Source: Pseudomonadota bacterium
Lineage (GTDB): Bacteria; Pseudomonadota; Gammaproteobacteria; Burkholderiales; Ferrovaceae
Assembly: GCA_021798835.1 (NCBI GenBank)
Contig: JAJZBQ010000005.1
Span: forward strand, 87,667 to 151,666
Length of the DNA: 64,000 nt
Direction: 5' to 3'
Shown: in pieces, positions 28,325 to 37,551 of the stretch
Layout of the letters: every line of letters begins with the position of its first letter
How positions within the stretch are numbered: position 1 is the stretch's first letter
The notes under the pieces: model-generated
Told to the model about the DNA's origin: nothing
Database searches by the model: none
What the model saw: only the letters and a program-made list of their open reading frames with translations
Translations under genes and position numbers: made by a program

Positions 28325-29429
28325 TCACACCCCCTGTTTCAAACTGGCTTCGATAAAGCCATCCAGATCGCCATCCAGAACCGCCTGAGTATTCCCCACT
28401 TCCACCCCGGTACGCAAATCCTTGATACGCGACTGATCCAACACGTAGGAGCGAATCTGATGACCCCAACCAATGTCGGTTTTGCTGTCCTCCATGGCCT
28501 GCTTCTCGGCCGTACGTTTGCGCAGTTCCGCTTCGTACAGTCTGGATTTCAACATGGCCATGGCCTCGGCACGATTGCGATGCTGTGAACGGTCACTCTG
28601 GCATTGCACGACGATACCGGATGGGGCGTGGGTTATACGCACCGCCGAATCGGTTTTATTGATATGCTGCCCTCCCGCTCCCGAAGCGCGGAAGGTGTCG
28701 ATACGCAGATCAGCGGGATTAATCTCCACCTCAATGGACTCGTCCACCTCAGGATATACGAAGACCGAGGCAAACGAAGTATGACGACGGTTTCCGGAAT
28801 CAAAGGGCGACTTCCGTACCAGGCGGTGAACCCCGCTCTCCGAACGAAGATACCCATAAGCATAACTGCCGCTGAGCTTGAGCGACGCACTTTTGATCCC
28901 TGCCACTTCACCCGGTGACTCTTCCAGAATCTCCACCTTGAACCCTTTTCGTTCGGCATAACGCAGATACATGCGCAATAACATCGCCGCCCAGTCCTGG
29001 GCCTCGGTTCCTCCGGAGCCCGCCTGAACATCCAGAAAACCATTGGCCGGATCCATGGGATGGGAAAACATGCGGCGAAACTCCATGTTCGCCACCTTCT
29101 TTTCCGTATCAGCGATGTCGGCTGCCACCGCCAGCAACGTCTCCTCATCGGCCTCTGCCAGAGCCAGAGAAAACAGTTCCTTGCTTTCTTCCAGGGCACG
29201 ATGACTGGTCTCCCAGTCGGTCAGCACTTCTTCCAACAATTTACGTTCACGTCCCAACTCCTGGGATCGGGCCGTATCCTGCCACAACTGAGGGTCTTCC
29301 CCCAAGCGAATCACTTCCTGCAGACGTTCAACCTTGGTATCGTAGTCAAAGATACCCCCGAAGATCTTGAAGCCGCAGCGTCAGATCCTGCTGAAGAGTT
29401 TGCAGACTATTGAGTTGTTCAGCTTCCAT
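28325..29429 (-). CDS. prfB: Peptide chain release factor 2 (programmed +1 frameshift)
   Basis: 367 residues when read as 29429-29349 joined to 29347-28325. The first 27 codons ([14 protein letters not shown]...) end in CTT TGA; ribosomes slip by one base at that stop and continue as [14 protein letters not shown]2 recognises UGA and UAA: the tripeptide motif SPF is present in [15 protein letters not shown] and the catalytic GGQ in [19 protein letters not shown]. The frameshift makes RF2 synthesis fall when RF2 is plentiful. The downstream part read alone would begin at an internal ATG near 29314 and lack the N-terminal helix. Confidence 0.96.
29345..29359 (-). promoter_or_regulatory. RF2 programmed frameshift site
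   Basis: On the minus strand GGGGGTATCTTTGAC: a Shine-Dalgarno-like G run, three-base spacer TAT, slippery CTT and in-frame TGA followed by C, the weakest UGA context. Same layout as the conserved prfB site of most bacteria. Confidence 0.93.
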
Positions 29430-29479
29430 GAGTCACTATTCTCTACACCAAAACGCCGTAGTATAACCCGTTCAGTGAA

Positions 29480-30358
29480 TCACGACATACTCTCCATCGC
29501 CTCCTTGAGGCTTTTACCGCCGCGCCAAAAACACCAGCGATGAAACGGTCGCAACTCCAGTGTCACGCTACTTTGCCCTTCCAAAGCAACCAGTGTCAGC
29601 GCCTCCAGTTTTCCGGCACGCCAGTCAGCCAACAGGGGAGCCCAGATTTCCCGTTCAAATTGCTGTACTGCAGCGCACCACGCCGGATGGTCCCCGTAAA
29701 CAGCGGGTTCACGCAAACCCAACCACAGGTCATCGTTCAAGGTTGGTACCTGTTCGTCCCAGAACCACACCCCATTCACCACCCGCTTTCCTTCTGCCTC
29801 CCTCACCTGATTCAGCGGGTGTTCGTGCAGTACCATCTGGGACAGATTGAAACGCGACAACCAGATATCCCGCCCCTCTCCGCGCGGCAAATCCCCATCG
29901 ATGGGTTTCCCCACCTGAACCAATAGCGGTGTTGTCTCTACCGCAACCGGTTGACTTGCTCCCACCAACCACTGCCCCGTCGCCAGCGGATAAAAATGCA
30001 GATCCTCTGAAACAAACTGTTCATTCAATGCACGACAAAAACCTTCAGCTTCATCACAGCGAATGTCCAATGCATAAGAACCCTGAGCCACCACACCCAG
30101 CCCTTCAATGGACAAGTGAACAGGATCGGCAAACAACCATTGGCGCGCTTGATCACGCACACCAGCCAATACCGCACTACGTTCGGCTTGTGAATATCTG
30201 GGGCCATCCGGTTGCCAGTCAGACAGGGGAAGGGGTACGGAAAAACGTCTCACCCGACCACGCCCCCAAGCCCAATCCAGGGTCGGCAAAACCGGGATTT
30301 CCTTTCCCGAAAAATATGGTAGCAATCCCGGCACAACCCACCGGACCTGGCGAATCAT
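29480..30358 (-). CDS. RpfE-like regulatory family protein
   Basis: 292 residues, cytoplasmic, no membrane segment. It resembles the RpfE family, named after a Xanthomonas gene in the rpf pathogenicity region and present as an uncharacterised protein in many betaproteobacteria, distantly like cofactor-independent phosphoglycerate mutases. Visible features are GRGRVRR near residue 32, [16 protein letters not shown] near 80, [17 protein letters not shown] near 150 and a Trp-rich C-terminus HRWCFWRGG. Synteny supports the call: the usual order is rpfE-recJ-prfB-lysS; here recJ is missing and 50 bp remain. Starts in the rimO stop codon (ATGA). Biochemical role unknown. Confidence 0.62.
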   Translation of the reverse strand: MIRQVRWVVPGLLPYFSGKEIPVLPTLDWAWGRGRVRRFSVPLPLSDWQPDGPRYSQAERSAVLAGVRDQARQWLFADPVHLSIEGLGVVAQGSYALDIRCDEAEGFCRALNEQFVSEDLHFYPLATGQWLVGASQPVAVETTPLLVQVGKPIDGDLPRGEGRDIWLSRFNLSQMVLHEHPLNQVREAEGKRVVNGVWFWDEQVPTLNDDLWLGLREPAVYGDHPAWCAAVQQFEREIWAPLLADWRAGKLEALTLVALEGQSSVTLELRPFHRWCFWRGGKSLKEAMESMS

Positions 30359-31689
30359 GATTGCACCACGGTTCCTTGCAAATCATGAGTTGAAGCCCCG
30401 GTAATCTGGACCTTGACGATTTCCCCCCTACGCAATCCATGAGCCGCCGCGATCTCAACCACTCCATCAATCTCAGGGGCATCCGAGGCACTGCGCCCCA
30501 GTGCTGTCCCGTCTGGCAAACAGGTGTCAACCAATACTTCACGGACACGGCCAACCCAACGCTGCTGGCGGCGAGCGCTGATAGGCTCCTGATAACGCAT
30601 CAAGCGTTCCACCCGCTCTTCCCGAATCGCCTCAGGCACAGCATCGGGCAAATCGTTGGCGCGTGCCCCTTCCACCGGAGAATAGGCAAAACACCCCACT
30701 CGATCCAGCTCAGCCTGCCCCAGAAATGACAGCAACTGTGCAAAGTCATCTTCTGTTTCCCCTGGAAAACCAACAATAAAAGTACTACGCAGTGTCAGGT
30801 CCGGACATTCCTGACGCCAACGTTGGATACGCTCCAGGGTCTTCTCCACTTCACCCGGACGTTTCATGGCACGCAGGATACGTGGGCTGGCATGTTGCAA
30901 GGGAATATCCAGATAGGGCAATAACCGCCCCTCCCCCATCAGGGGAATCAATTCATCCACATGAGGATAGGGGTATACATAGTGCAAGCGCACCCAGACT
31001 CCCAGAGAGCCCAGAGCTCGCGCCAGTTCAGTGATCCGGGTGCGCACCGGCCGGCCCTGCCAGAAATCCGTGCGATAACGTAAATCCACACCGTAAGCAC
31101 TGGTATCCTGAGAGATCACCAACAGCTCCCGAACACCTGCAGCAACCAGTTGTTCGGCTTCACGCAGTACCTCACCACTGGAACGACTGACCAAATCCCC
31201 GCGCAGAGAGGGGATAATACAGAAAGTACAACGATGGTTACAGCCTTCCGAGATTTTCAGATAGGCATAGTGAGAAGGAGTCAACTTGATCCCCTGCGGA
31301 GGAAGCACCAATGGTGCAACGCCCGGCGTGGGCAGATGCCGATGCAACGCCTGCATAACCGCCTCCCGGTCATGGGGTCCAGTGATAGCCAGCACTTCTG
31401 GGTAGTGCGCACGAATCTGATCCCCTTTGGCCCCCAGACACCCCGTGACAATCACCCGCCCATTCGCCTGCAATGCCTCCCCGATGGCATCCAGGGATTC
31501 TTCAATGGCCGATTCGATAAACCCGCAGGTGTTGACCACCACCACATCCGCTTCAGCATAATCTGATACCACGACATAGCCTTCATGGCGTACCTGGGTG
31601 ACGATCTGCTCCGCATCCACCAAAGCTTTGGGACACCCCAGCGAAACAAATCCAACTCGGGGAATTTCTGTATTGACTTGACCTTTCAC
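30355..31689 (-). CDS. rimO: Ribosomal protein S12 methylthiotransferase RimO
   Basis: 444 residues. Radical-SAM enzyme that adds a methylthio group to Asp88-equivalent of ribosomal protein S12. N-terminal UPF0004 domain with three cluster cysteines ([35 protein letters not shown]), radical SAM motif [11 protein letters not shown] near residue 145, and C-terminal TRAM domain ending [18 protein letters not shown]. The [14 protein letters not shown] signature distinguishes RimO from MiaB. A strong minus-strand terminator lies 48 bp upstream, so rimO has its own promoter in the short gap to 31737. Confidence 0.95.
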   Translation of the reverse strand: MKGQVNTEIPRVGFVSLGCPKALVDAEQIVTQVRHEGYVVVSDYAEADVVVVNTCGFIESAIEESLDAIGEALQANGRVIVTGCLGAKGDQIRAHYPEVLAITGPHDREAVMQALHRHLPTPGVAPLVLPPQGIKLTPSHYAYLKISEGCNHRCTFCIIPSLRGDLVSRSSGEVLREAEQLVAAGVRELLVISQDTSAYGVDLRYRTDFWQGRPVRTRITELARALGSLGVWVRLHYVYPYPHVDELIPLMGEGRLLPYLDIPLQHASPRILRAMKRPGEVEKTLERIQRWRQECPDLTLRSTFIVGFPGETEDDFAQLLSFLGQAELDRVGCFAYSPVEGARANDLPDAVPEAIREERVERLMRYQEPISARRQQRWVGRVREVLVDTCLPDGTALGRSASDAPEIDGVVEIAAAHGLRRGEIVKVQITGASTHDLQGTVVQS

Positions 31690-31736
31690 CCAAACACTCC
31701 TTACGTTTCATTCATGACCGACATGGTACCAGAGAC

Positions 31737-31768
31737 AAAAAAAAACCCGCAGAGGTCATCTGCGGGTT
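31737..31768 (-). terminator. Rho-independent terminator of the orphan small transcript
   Basis: On the minus strand AACCCGCAGA-TGACC-TCTGCGGGTT (31768-31744), a perfect 10-bp stem with a 5-nt loop, running into nine T (31745-31737). It points away from phaR toward rimO, and no coding gene precedes it on this strand. Confidence 0.93.
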
Positions 31769-31872
31769 GAAGCCTTTATCGAAAGCAAAACTTCGCAATA
31801 AAGGAGGAGGAGACAAGAAACCGGGTCAGCGACTTTTACTCAGGGGACTGACACCCTGTCATGCAGGTCGAA

Positions 31873-31888
31873 TTGATGCACCGCACAA
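31873..31888. promoter_or_regulatory. TGC palindrome at the small-RNA start site (PhaR-like box 2)
   Basis: TTGATGC-ACC-GCACAA on the plus strand, an imperfect copy of the box at 31927-31945, overlapping the first 16 transcribed bases. Two boxes straddling a promoter would permit looping or strong occlusion. Confidence 0.5.
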
Positions 31889-31893
31889 TTCGA

Positions 31894-31922
31894 ATATTAC
31901 GCCACAAACACCGCACTGTCAA
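31894..31922 (-). promoter_or_regulatory. Consensus sigma-70 promoter for the small RNA
   Basis: Minus strand TTGACA (31922-31917), exactly 17 bp, TAATAT (31899-31894). Transcription should begin near 31888. It is flanked on both sides by TGC-rich palindromes. Confidence 0.75.
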
Positions 31923-31926
31923 CCAA

Positions 31927-31945
31927 TTTTGTGCATCGCACAAAA
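31927..31945. promoter_or_regulatory. TGC palindrome upstream of the small-RNA promoter (PhaR-like box 1)
   Basis: TTTTGTGC-ATC-GCACAAAA, perfect 8-bp arms around 3 bp, ending five bases upstream of the -35 box and lying between the small RNA and the divergent phaR. TGC-rich palindromes of this shape precede phasin genes and are bound by PhaR in PHB-producing bacteria; binding here is inferred. Confidence 0.6.
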
Positions 31946-32097
31946 AGCAGAACGCTTCCAAGTGATTCATTATCTCACTGTATTATTATCATTTTATTAA
32001 GGACTCTGCGCGAGTCGGAAAAACATGGAATAATGCCATCCTGCTGTACTGCAACATATAGACATAACTCAGCGATCTATAGAGCCTCTGGACATTC

Positions 32098-32625
32098 ATG
32101 AACCCGATACGTCTTATCAAAAAATACCCCAACCGGCGCCTCTACGATACGCAAACCAGCGCCTATATCACTCTCGGCGATATCAAAGGCTTCGTGCTAA
32201 GTCACACCCCTTTTCGCGTGATCGACGCTCGATCACAGCAGGATTTAACGCGTTGCATCCTGATGCAGATCATTCTGGATGAAGAACTGGGGCAGTCACC
32301 CCTGTTCAGTTGCGAAATGCTGAGCCAGATGATTCGCTCTTACGGGAACAACAGCCAGGGATTTCTGGGAAATTATCTGGAACAGGGATTACGAGAAGCC
32401 GTCAAGTCACAATATGCCAGCCACTCTGCGGCCAGTGATACATCATTACCCAGTTTGATGGGGCATTATCTGGCCCAGATGACCCAACTCTATCAAGCCA
32501 TGCAGCAACAAACCAGTAATTCCTCACTCCATGATCAAACGATGGTTGGCATAGATAGTCAGCACACCACAAGCGATCAATCCCACTTGACCGAAGGTCG
32601 CGCGAAGATCCACCCTCCGGTGTAA
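32098..32625 (+). CDS. phaR: Polyhydroxyalkanoate synthesis repressor PhaR
   Basis: 175 residues. DNA-binding protein that also binds PHB granules; when polymer is made it leaves DNA and phasin genes are switched on. N-terminal domain IRLIKKYPNRRLYDTQTSAYITL is the near-invariant PHB_acc_N motif; the following PHB accumulation domain contains LMQIILDEELGQSPLFS. The C-terminal third is polar and variable. The last 102 bp overlap the ZIP transporter gene on the other strand. The 208-bp leader region (31890-32097) holds the palindrome at 31927-31945. No phaC or phaP lies in the window. Confidence 0.93.
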   Translation: MNPIRLIKKYPNRRLYDTQTSAYITLGDIKGFVLSHTPFRVIDARSQQDLTRCILMQIILDEELGQSPLFSCEMLSQMIRSYGNNSQGFLGNYLEQGLREAVKSQYASHSAASDTSLPSLMGHYLAQMTQLYQAMQQQTSNSSLHDQTMVGIDSQHTTSDQSHLTEGRAKIHPPV

Positions 32626-33303
32626 CCCGGGAATAAGATCAGCCACAGCCACATAAATCATGCTGGCAGAAGCAAGCGCCAGCAGGTAAGGAACATCTTT
32701 TTGCAAGGACCTCAAGGCCAGACACGCCAATACCGCACCCACCAGCGTCGCCACGCTGGAAAACAGATTGAAGGCCAAGGCACGAGGCCGCGAAAGCCCC
32801 GAATGCAATAAAACCAGAGCATCTCCCGCCTCCTGCGGCAATTCATGGGCAATGATGGCCAACGCCGTCACCACCCCCAGATGAAAATCACTCACAAATG
32901 CCGCCGCAATGATAATGCCGTCAACAAAGTTATGTACCGAATCACCGATCACCACCATGGCACCCGTACGCCCCTGTGGCTCGTGTGCATGGGCGTGCGC
33001 ATGGGCTTCCAGACCTTCCAGGTCATGCACATGAACATGGCGCCAGAGCACCAGTTTTTCCAGAAGGAAAAATGCCAGAATACCAATCAGAACCGTTACC
33101 GAGACCGCTTCAGGGCTGGCATTCTGATGAAAAGCATGGGGAAGGATTTCAAGAAACACCGCTCCCAGCAAAGCACCAATGGCATAACTCACCAACATCG
33201 GGACCCAGGTAGGGCGTGCCGTGTAAATCACCAATGCCGCACAGATCATGGACAGCACCCCCGCCGCCGTCCCCGCCATCACGGATGCCAACAAGGGGCT
33301 CAT
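32524..33303 (-). CDS. ZIP family metal transporter
   Basis: 259 residues from ATG 33303. Eight hydrophobic helices; helix IV has the signature HNFVDGIIIAAAF and helix V AHELPQEAGDALVLLHSG, which together form the binuclear metal site of ZIP importers. The cytoplasmic loop between helices III and IV is His-rich: RHVHVHDLEGLEAHAHAHAH near residues 90-110, a likely zinc sensor or buffer. Probably imports zinc or another divalent metal. It shares 102 bp of coding sequence with the end of phaR, tail to tail. Confidence 0.9.
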   Translation of the reverse strand: MSPLLASVMAGTAAGVLSMICAALVIYTARPTWVPMLVSYAIGALLGAVFLEILPHAFHQNASPEAVSVTVLIGILAFFLLEKLVLWRHVHVHDLEGLEAHAHAHAHEPQGRTGAMVVIGDSVHNFVDGIIIAAAFVSDFHLGVVTALAIIAHELPQEAGDALVLLHSGLSRPRALAFNLFSSVATLVGAVLACLALRSLQKDVPYLLALASASMIYVAVADLIPGLHRRVDLRATFGQVGLIACGVLTIYANHRLIME

Positions 33304-33322
33304 AACCAATAGACTCGTTCGT

Positions 33323-34063
33323 TCATCGCGCCATTATACCCCGAAGCTCATCCGGTTCCCCCTCCATCCAGATCAAATGTGCCATCCGCCCTGCCCTCTC
33401 ACCCTCACGACGCCAGGAGTAAAATCGCGCGGGATCATTCACGGTACACGCCCCTCCACCGTAACAGTGTGTCACTCCTGCATGCGCCAAACGCAAGCGG
33501 GCCAATACATACAAATCTGCCCACCAGCGATCTCCTGTCCCCGGTCGGAATGCCTGTCCCGCTTCAGGATGATCGTGCAAGCAGAGCGCACGCATTTCCG
33601 GTCCCACTTCAAAAGCATCGGGTCCAATGGCTGGCCCCATCCAGGCCAGAATATGTGCCGGATCCCCACCCATCTGCCGAACAGTTTTTTCTATAATCCC
33701 TGCCACCACCCCCTTCCATCCTGCATGCACAGCCGCCACCACAGGCATCTGCTCGTGACACAGCAGAATGGGCAGACAGTCTGCCGTCCGAACCGCACAC
33801 GCCACATGATGGCGACGGGTCACCAGCGCATCGGCTTCACACAAGCGCCCCTCCACGCTGACCGCCCCCCCATGTACCTGATCCAGCCACAATACCTCCA
33901 CACCGAGATGTCGAGCCAGGATATTACGATTGGTACGGGCCAGTTCATCCAGACGCTCACCCTGTCCCCCCATATCCAGCCCCCGTTCGCTGCTCCACGT
34001 CTGCACCCAGGGCGGCGCAGGCCATTGCGCTATTCGTCCCGGGAAGCCCGTCATATCCCTCAT
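33323..34063 (-). CDS. pgeF: Peptidoglycan editing factor PgeF (YfiH/laccase-like domain)
   Basis: 246 residues. Family of purine-nucleoside phosphorylase-like copper/zinc proteins; in E. coli YfiH prevents wrong incorporation of Ser/Gly into muropeptides. Metal ligands are visible: WLDQVHGG near residue 62, AVRTADCLPILL with Cys near 100, and AVHAGWKGVVAG with His near 112. ATG 34063 overlaps the rluD stop (ATGA); rluD-pgeF is a conserved pair next to bamD. Confidence 0.92.
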   Translation of the reverse strand: MRDMTGFPGRIAQWPAPPWVQTWSSERGLDMGGQGERLDELARTNRNILARHLGVEVLWLDQVHGGAVSVEGRLCEADALVTRRHHVACAVRTADCLPILLCHEQMPVVAAVHAGWKGVVAGIIEKTVRQMGGDPAHILAWMGPAIGPDAFEVGPEMRALCLHDHPEAGQAFRPGTGDRWWADLYVLARLRLAHAGVTHCYGGGACTVNDPARFYSWRREGERAGRMAHLIWMEGEPDELRGIMAR

Positions 34064-35040
34064 GCCCTCTCCTGATCCAACCAATTCACCAGTTTGACCA
34101 TATCAGCGGCCATATCGATAGACCATGAGCAGGGCTGCTGAGTCATTGGATGGCGCAACCCCAGGTAAAAAGCGTGTAAAGCCTGTCGCCCAAAGCAACG
34201 CAAAACCTCACGCGCACCCTCATCCGCCATCGACCTCACTCCGTAAACCGGATCTCCGGCCAGTGGAAACCCCAAATGTTGCAGGTGAACCCGAATCTGA
34301 TGCGTACGACCGGTGGACAGCCGGCACTCCAACAAGGCATAACCAGCCCAACGCCGGACCACCGTGAAATGCGTCAACGCAGGACGCCCCCCCGCTACCA
34401 CTGCCATGCGGGTACGCTGCTGAGGGTGACGGCCCAAAGGTACCGCCACCTCCCCCTGGTCTGGCGGAATCCCATGAACCAGGGCCCAATAATGGCGGTG
34501 AACCGTACGCTCCTGCAACTGACGAACCAGATCAGCATGCGCAGTTGGAGTACGCGCCACCACCATCAGTCCGCTGGTATCTTTGTCAAGCCGATGGACA
34601 ATACCACTGCGTGGTACCTGTGCCAGACGTGCATCGTAATACAGCAAACCATTCTGTAGTGTCCCCTCACGATGTCCGTGCCCGGGATGCACCACCAGTC
34701 CTGCCGGTTTATTGATGACCAGCAATGCCTCATCTTCAGCCACGATGCTCAAGGGAATATTCTGCGGCTTGACCGTTTCATCGTGCAACACCGGTTCTTG
34801 GGCCAACCACAAGGTTTCCCCTCCCCACACCCTGTTTTTTTGACGGGTTGGTTGCCCCCCGACCATGACCCATCCTCCCTCTATCTGTCCCTGCCAATGA
34901 CCACGAGAAAACAAAGGAAATAATTGAGCCAATGCCTGATCGACCCGAAGACCGGCACAGTCCGCTGGAATTGTCATCTCCAGCGGTTCACTCTCATCAG
35001 GACTGCTATAATAGGGTAATTCCACAATGGATGGTTCCAT
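34060..35040 (-). CDS. rluD: 23S rRNA pseudouridine synthase RluD
   Basis: 326 residues. Makes pseudouridines 1911, 1915 and 1917 in helix 69 of 23S rRNA. An N-terminal S4-like domain (GLRVDQALAQLFPLFSRGHWQ) precedes the catalytic domain with PAGLVVHPGHGHREGTLQNGL and HRLDKDTSGLMVVA, containing the essential Asp. Start is uncertain: ATG 35040 overlaps the bamD start on the other strand, ATG 34977 gives the shorter E. coli-like N-terminus. Divergent from bamD, convergent with nothing, coupled to pgeF. Confidence 0.93.
   Translation of the reverse strand: MEPSIVELPYYSSPDESEPLEMTIPADCAGLRVDQALAQLFPLFSRGHWQGQIEGGWVMVGGQPTRQKNRVWGGETLWLAQEPVLHDETVKPQNIPLSIVAEDEALLVINKPAGLVVHPGHGHREGTLQNGLLYYDARLAQVPRSGIVHRLDKDTSGLMVVARTPTAHADLVRQLQERTVHRHYWALVHGIPPDQGEVAVPLGRHPQQRTRMAVVAGGRPALTHFTVVRRWAGYALLECRLSTGRTHQIRVHLQHLGFPLAGDPVYGVRSMADEGAREVLRCFGRQALHAFYLGLRHPMTQQPCSWSIDMAADMVKLVNWLDQERA
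35007..35012 (+). promoter_or_regulatory. -10 box of bamD
   Basis: A perfect TATAAT at 35007-35012, inside the 5' end of rluD on the other strand. A -35 is poor. Transcription would start near 35019, leaving a leader of about 20 nt before ATG 35039. Confidence 0.4.
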
Positions 35041-35854
35041 GAAAGCGTTGAGTGTAACCCGAAAAGCCGGCATTCTTCTTTCTCTAGCCTTGATCGGCTG
35101 TAGCGATATTGACAAGGCCGATGATCCTACCCGAAATTGGTCAGCAGCAAAATTGCACAATGAGGCCAAGAAAGAACTCCACGATGGCAATTACAGCCAG
35201 GCCGCCAAATATTACGAGTCACTGCAATCCCGCTACCCCTACGGAACCCTTTCGACTCAATCTGAACTCGAACAGATCTATGTGTATTATAAGCAGGGAG
35301 AGTCCGCCTCGGCCGTCAGTGAAGCTACGCGCTTCATCAAGACCCATCCCAACCATCCTGCCGTGGACTACGCCTATTACATGAAAGGACTGGCCAATTT
35401 CAGCGACGATCTGGGCCTGTTTGGTATCTACACCGACCAGGATCTGGTGCAGCGCGATATGAAACCCACGCGCGATTCTTTTGATGCTTTCCGCGATCTG
35501 ATCACACGCTTTCCCAACAGCAAATACGCTCCCGATGCCATCATTCGCATGAAATATCTGGTAAATGCTTTGGCCCGCAATGAGATCGCCGTGGCCCGTT
35601 ACTATTACCATCGCCAGGTTTATCTGGCAGCAGCCAACCGTGCTCAGGATGTCCTGAAAACCTACTCCCATTCCGTCGCTACTGAAGATGCTCTGGATGT
35701 CATGGCACGCAGTTATCAGGCTCTCGGACTTAAAAAATTGAGCGATGATACGATCCGAGTTCTGAAGCAAGATTTCCCGAACAGCCGATACCTGACTCAG
35801 CAAGGAACCCTTACCAACAATCCGGTCTGGTGGCGCTTCTGGCAAAAAAGCTGA
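35039..35854 (+). CDS. bamD: Outer-membrane assembly lipoprotein BamD
   Basis: 271 residues. Essential partner of BamA in inserting beta-barrel proteins. Signal peptide with lipobox LIGC (Cys18), then five TPR-like repeats, e.g. AKKELHDGNYSQAAKYYESL and ALGLKKLSDDTIRVL; RYPYGTLSTQSELEQIYVYYKQGE and FPNSKYAPDA are typical. Two starts compete: ATG 35027 and ATG 35039; the latter leaves room for a leader after the TATAAT box and gives the normal MK-type signal peptide. Start overlaps the rluD start head to head. Confidence 0.94.
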   Translation: MKALSVTRKAGILLSLALIGCSDIDKADDPTRNWSAAKLHNEAKKELHDGNYSQAAKYYESLQSRYPYGTLSTQSELEQIYVYYKQGESASAVSEATRFIKTHPNHPAVDYAYYMKGLANFSDDLGLFGIYTDQDLVQRDMKPTRDSFDAFRDLITRFPNSKYAPDAIIRMKYLVNALARNEIAVARYYYHRQVYLAAANRAQDVLKTYSHSVATEDALDVMARSYQALGLKKLSDDTIRVLKQDFPNSRYLTQQGTLTNNPVWWRFWQKS

Positions 35855-35872
35855 TTCGGAAACCTGTTTCTG

Positions 35873-36208
35873 CTAATGAGCGGAATGGGGTGGTATAGAC
35901 TTGGTGGGCCAGTACTGATAATAGATCTCATTGGGTCTGACCATACCCAATTCACTCCGTGCGATCTCCTCCACCGCTTCGGATCCCGATTTCAAATCGC
36001 GCACTTCAGCGCGCAACGTTTCATTTTTCTTTGACAGTGCCTGATTGGTTGCTTGTTGAGCCTGCCATTGATGGCGCAGATCCTGACAGCGCAACCATCC
36101 CCCTTTGCCCATCACCGCAGCATACGCCAGTGAGCCGCATAACCCGAGCATCAAACCACGCAGTACACGCAGCGGTGATGACCTCAGAGTCATGGGCTTG
36201 GTTCTCAT
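35873..36208 (-). CDS. ftsB: Cell division protein FtsB
   Basis: 111 residues from ATG 36208 (a TTG at 36223, overlapping the eno stop, would add five). Bitopic protein of the FtsQLB divisome complex: short basic cytoplasmic tail, one membrane helix near residues 16-35, then a periplasmic coiled coil (QAQQATNQALSKKNETLRAEV) and the conserved EIARSELGMVRPNEIYYQ. Positioned directly after eno as in most proteobacteria. Confidence 0.93.
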   Translation of the reverse strand: MRTKPMTLRSSPLRVLRGLMLGLCGSLAYAAVMGKGGWLRCQDLRHQWQAQQATNQALSKKNETLRAEVRDLKSGSEAVEEIARSELGMVRPNEIYYQYWPTKSIPPHSAH

Positions 36209-36219
36209 GTCGTTACCAT

Positions 36220-37524
<1,305 letters not shown>

Positions 37525-37551
37525 TCAAACAAACGGTTATAAATAAATCCA

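Larger units (their letters stand above)
31737..31888 (-). ncRNA. Candidate small RNA with anti-Shine-Dalgarno motif
   Basis: About 150 nt bounded by a consensus promoter (31894-31922) and a strong terminator, without a credible reading frame (the only ATG opens eight codons). Predicted structure: a hairpin or alternative hairpins from CAGGG...CCCTG and GTCAG...CTGAC; a linker containing TCTCCTCCTCCTT (31813-31801), fully complementary to strong ribosome-binding sites; then CTTTAT...ATAAAG enclosing CGAAG...CTTTCG; then the terminator. Anti-SD linkers between hairpins define the cuckoo RNAs of Alphaproteobacteria; I know of no counterpart here. Expected to act by blocking ribosome binding, perhaps on genes tied to carbon storage. 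Confidence 0.6.

Noticed and set aside
31767..32000. 77-codon plus-strand frame before phaR, preceded by AAGGAGGAGGAGA
   Set aside because: No start codon at a proper distance after the purine run, Lys/Gly/His-rich product without features; the purine run is better explained as the complement of the small-RNA linker.
33248..34075. 275-codon open frame opposite pgeF, and similar ones at 15618-16574, 39073-39981 and 40312-41184
   Set aside because: All mirror well-recognised genes on the opposite strand and show no protein family features.
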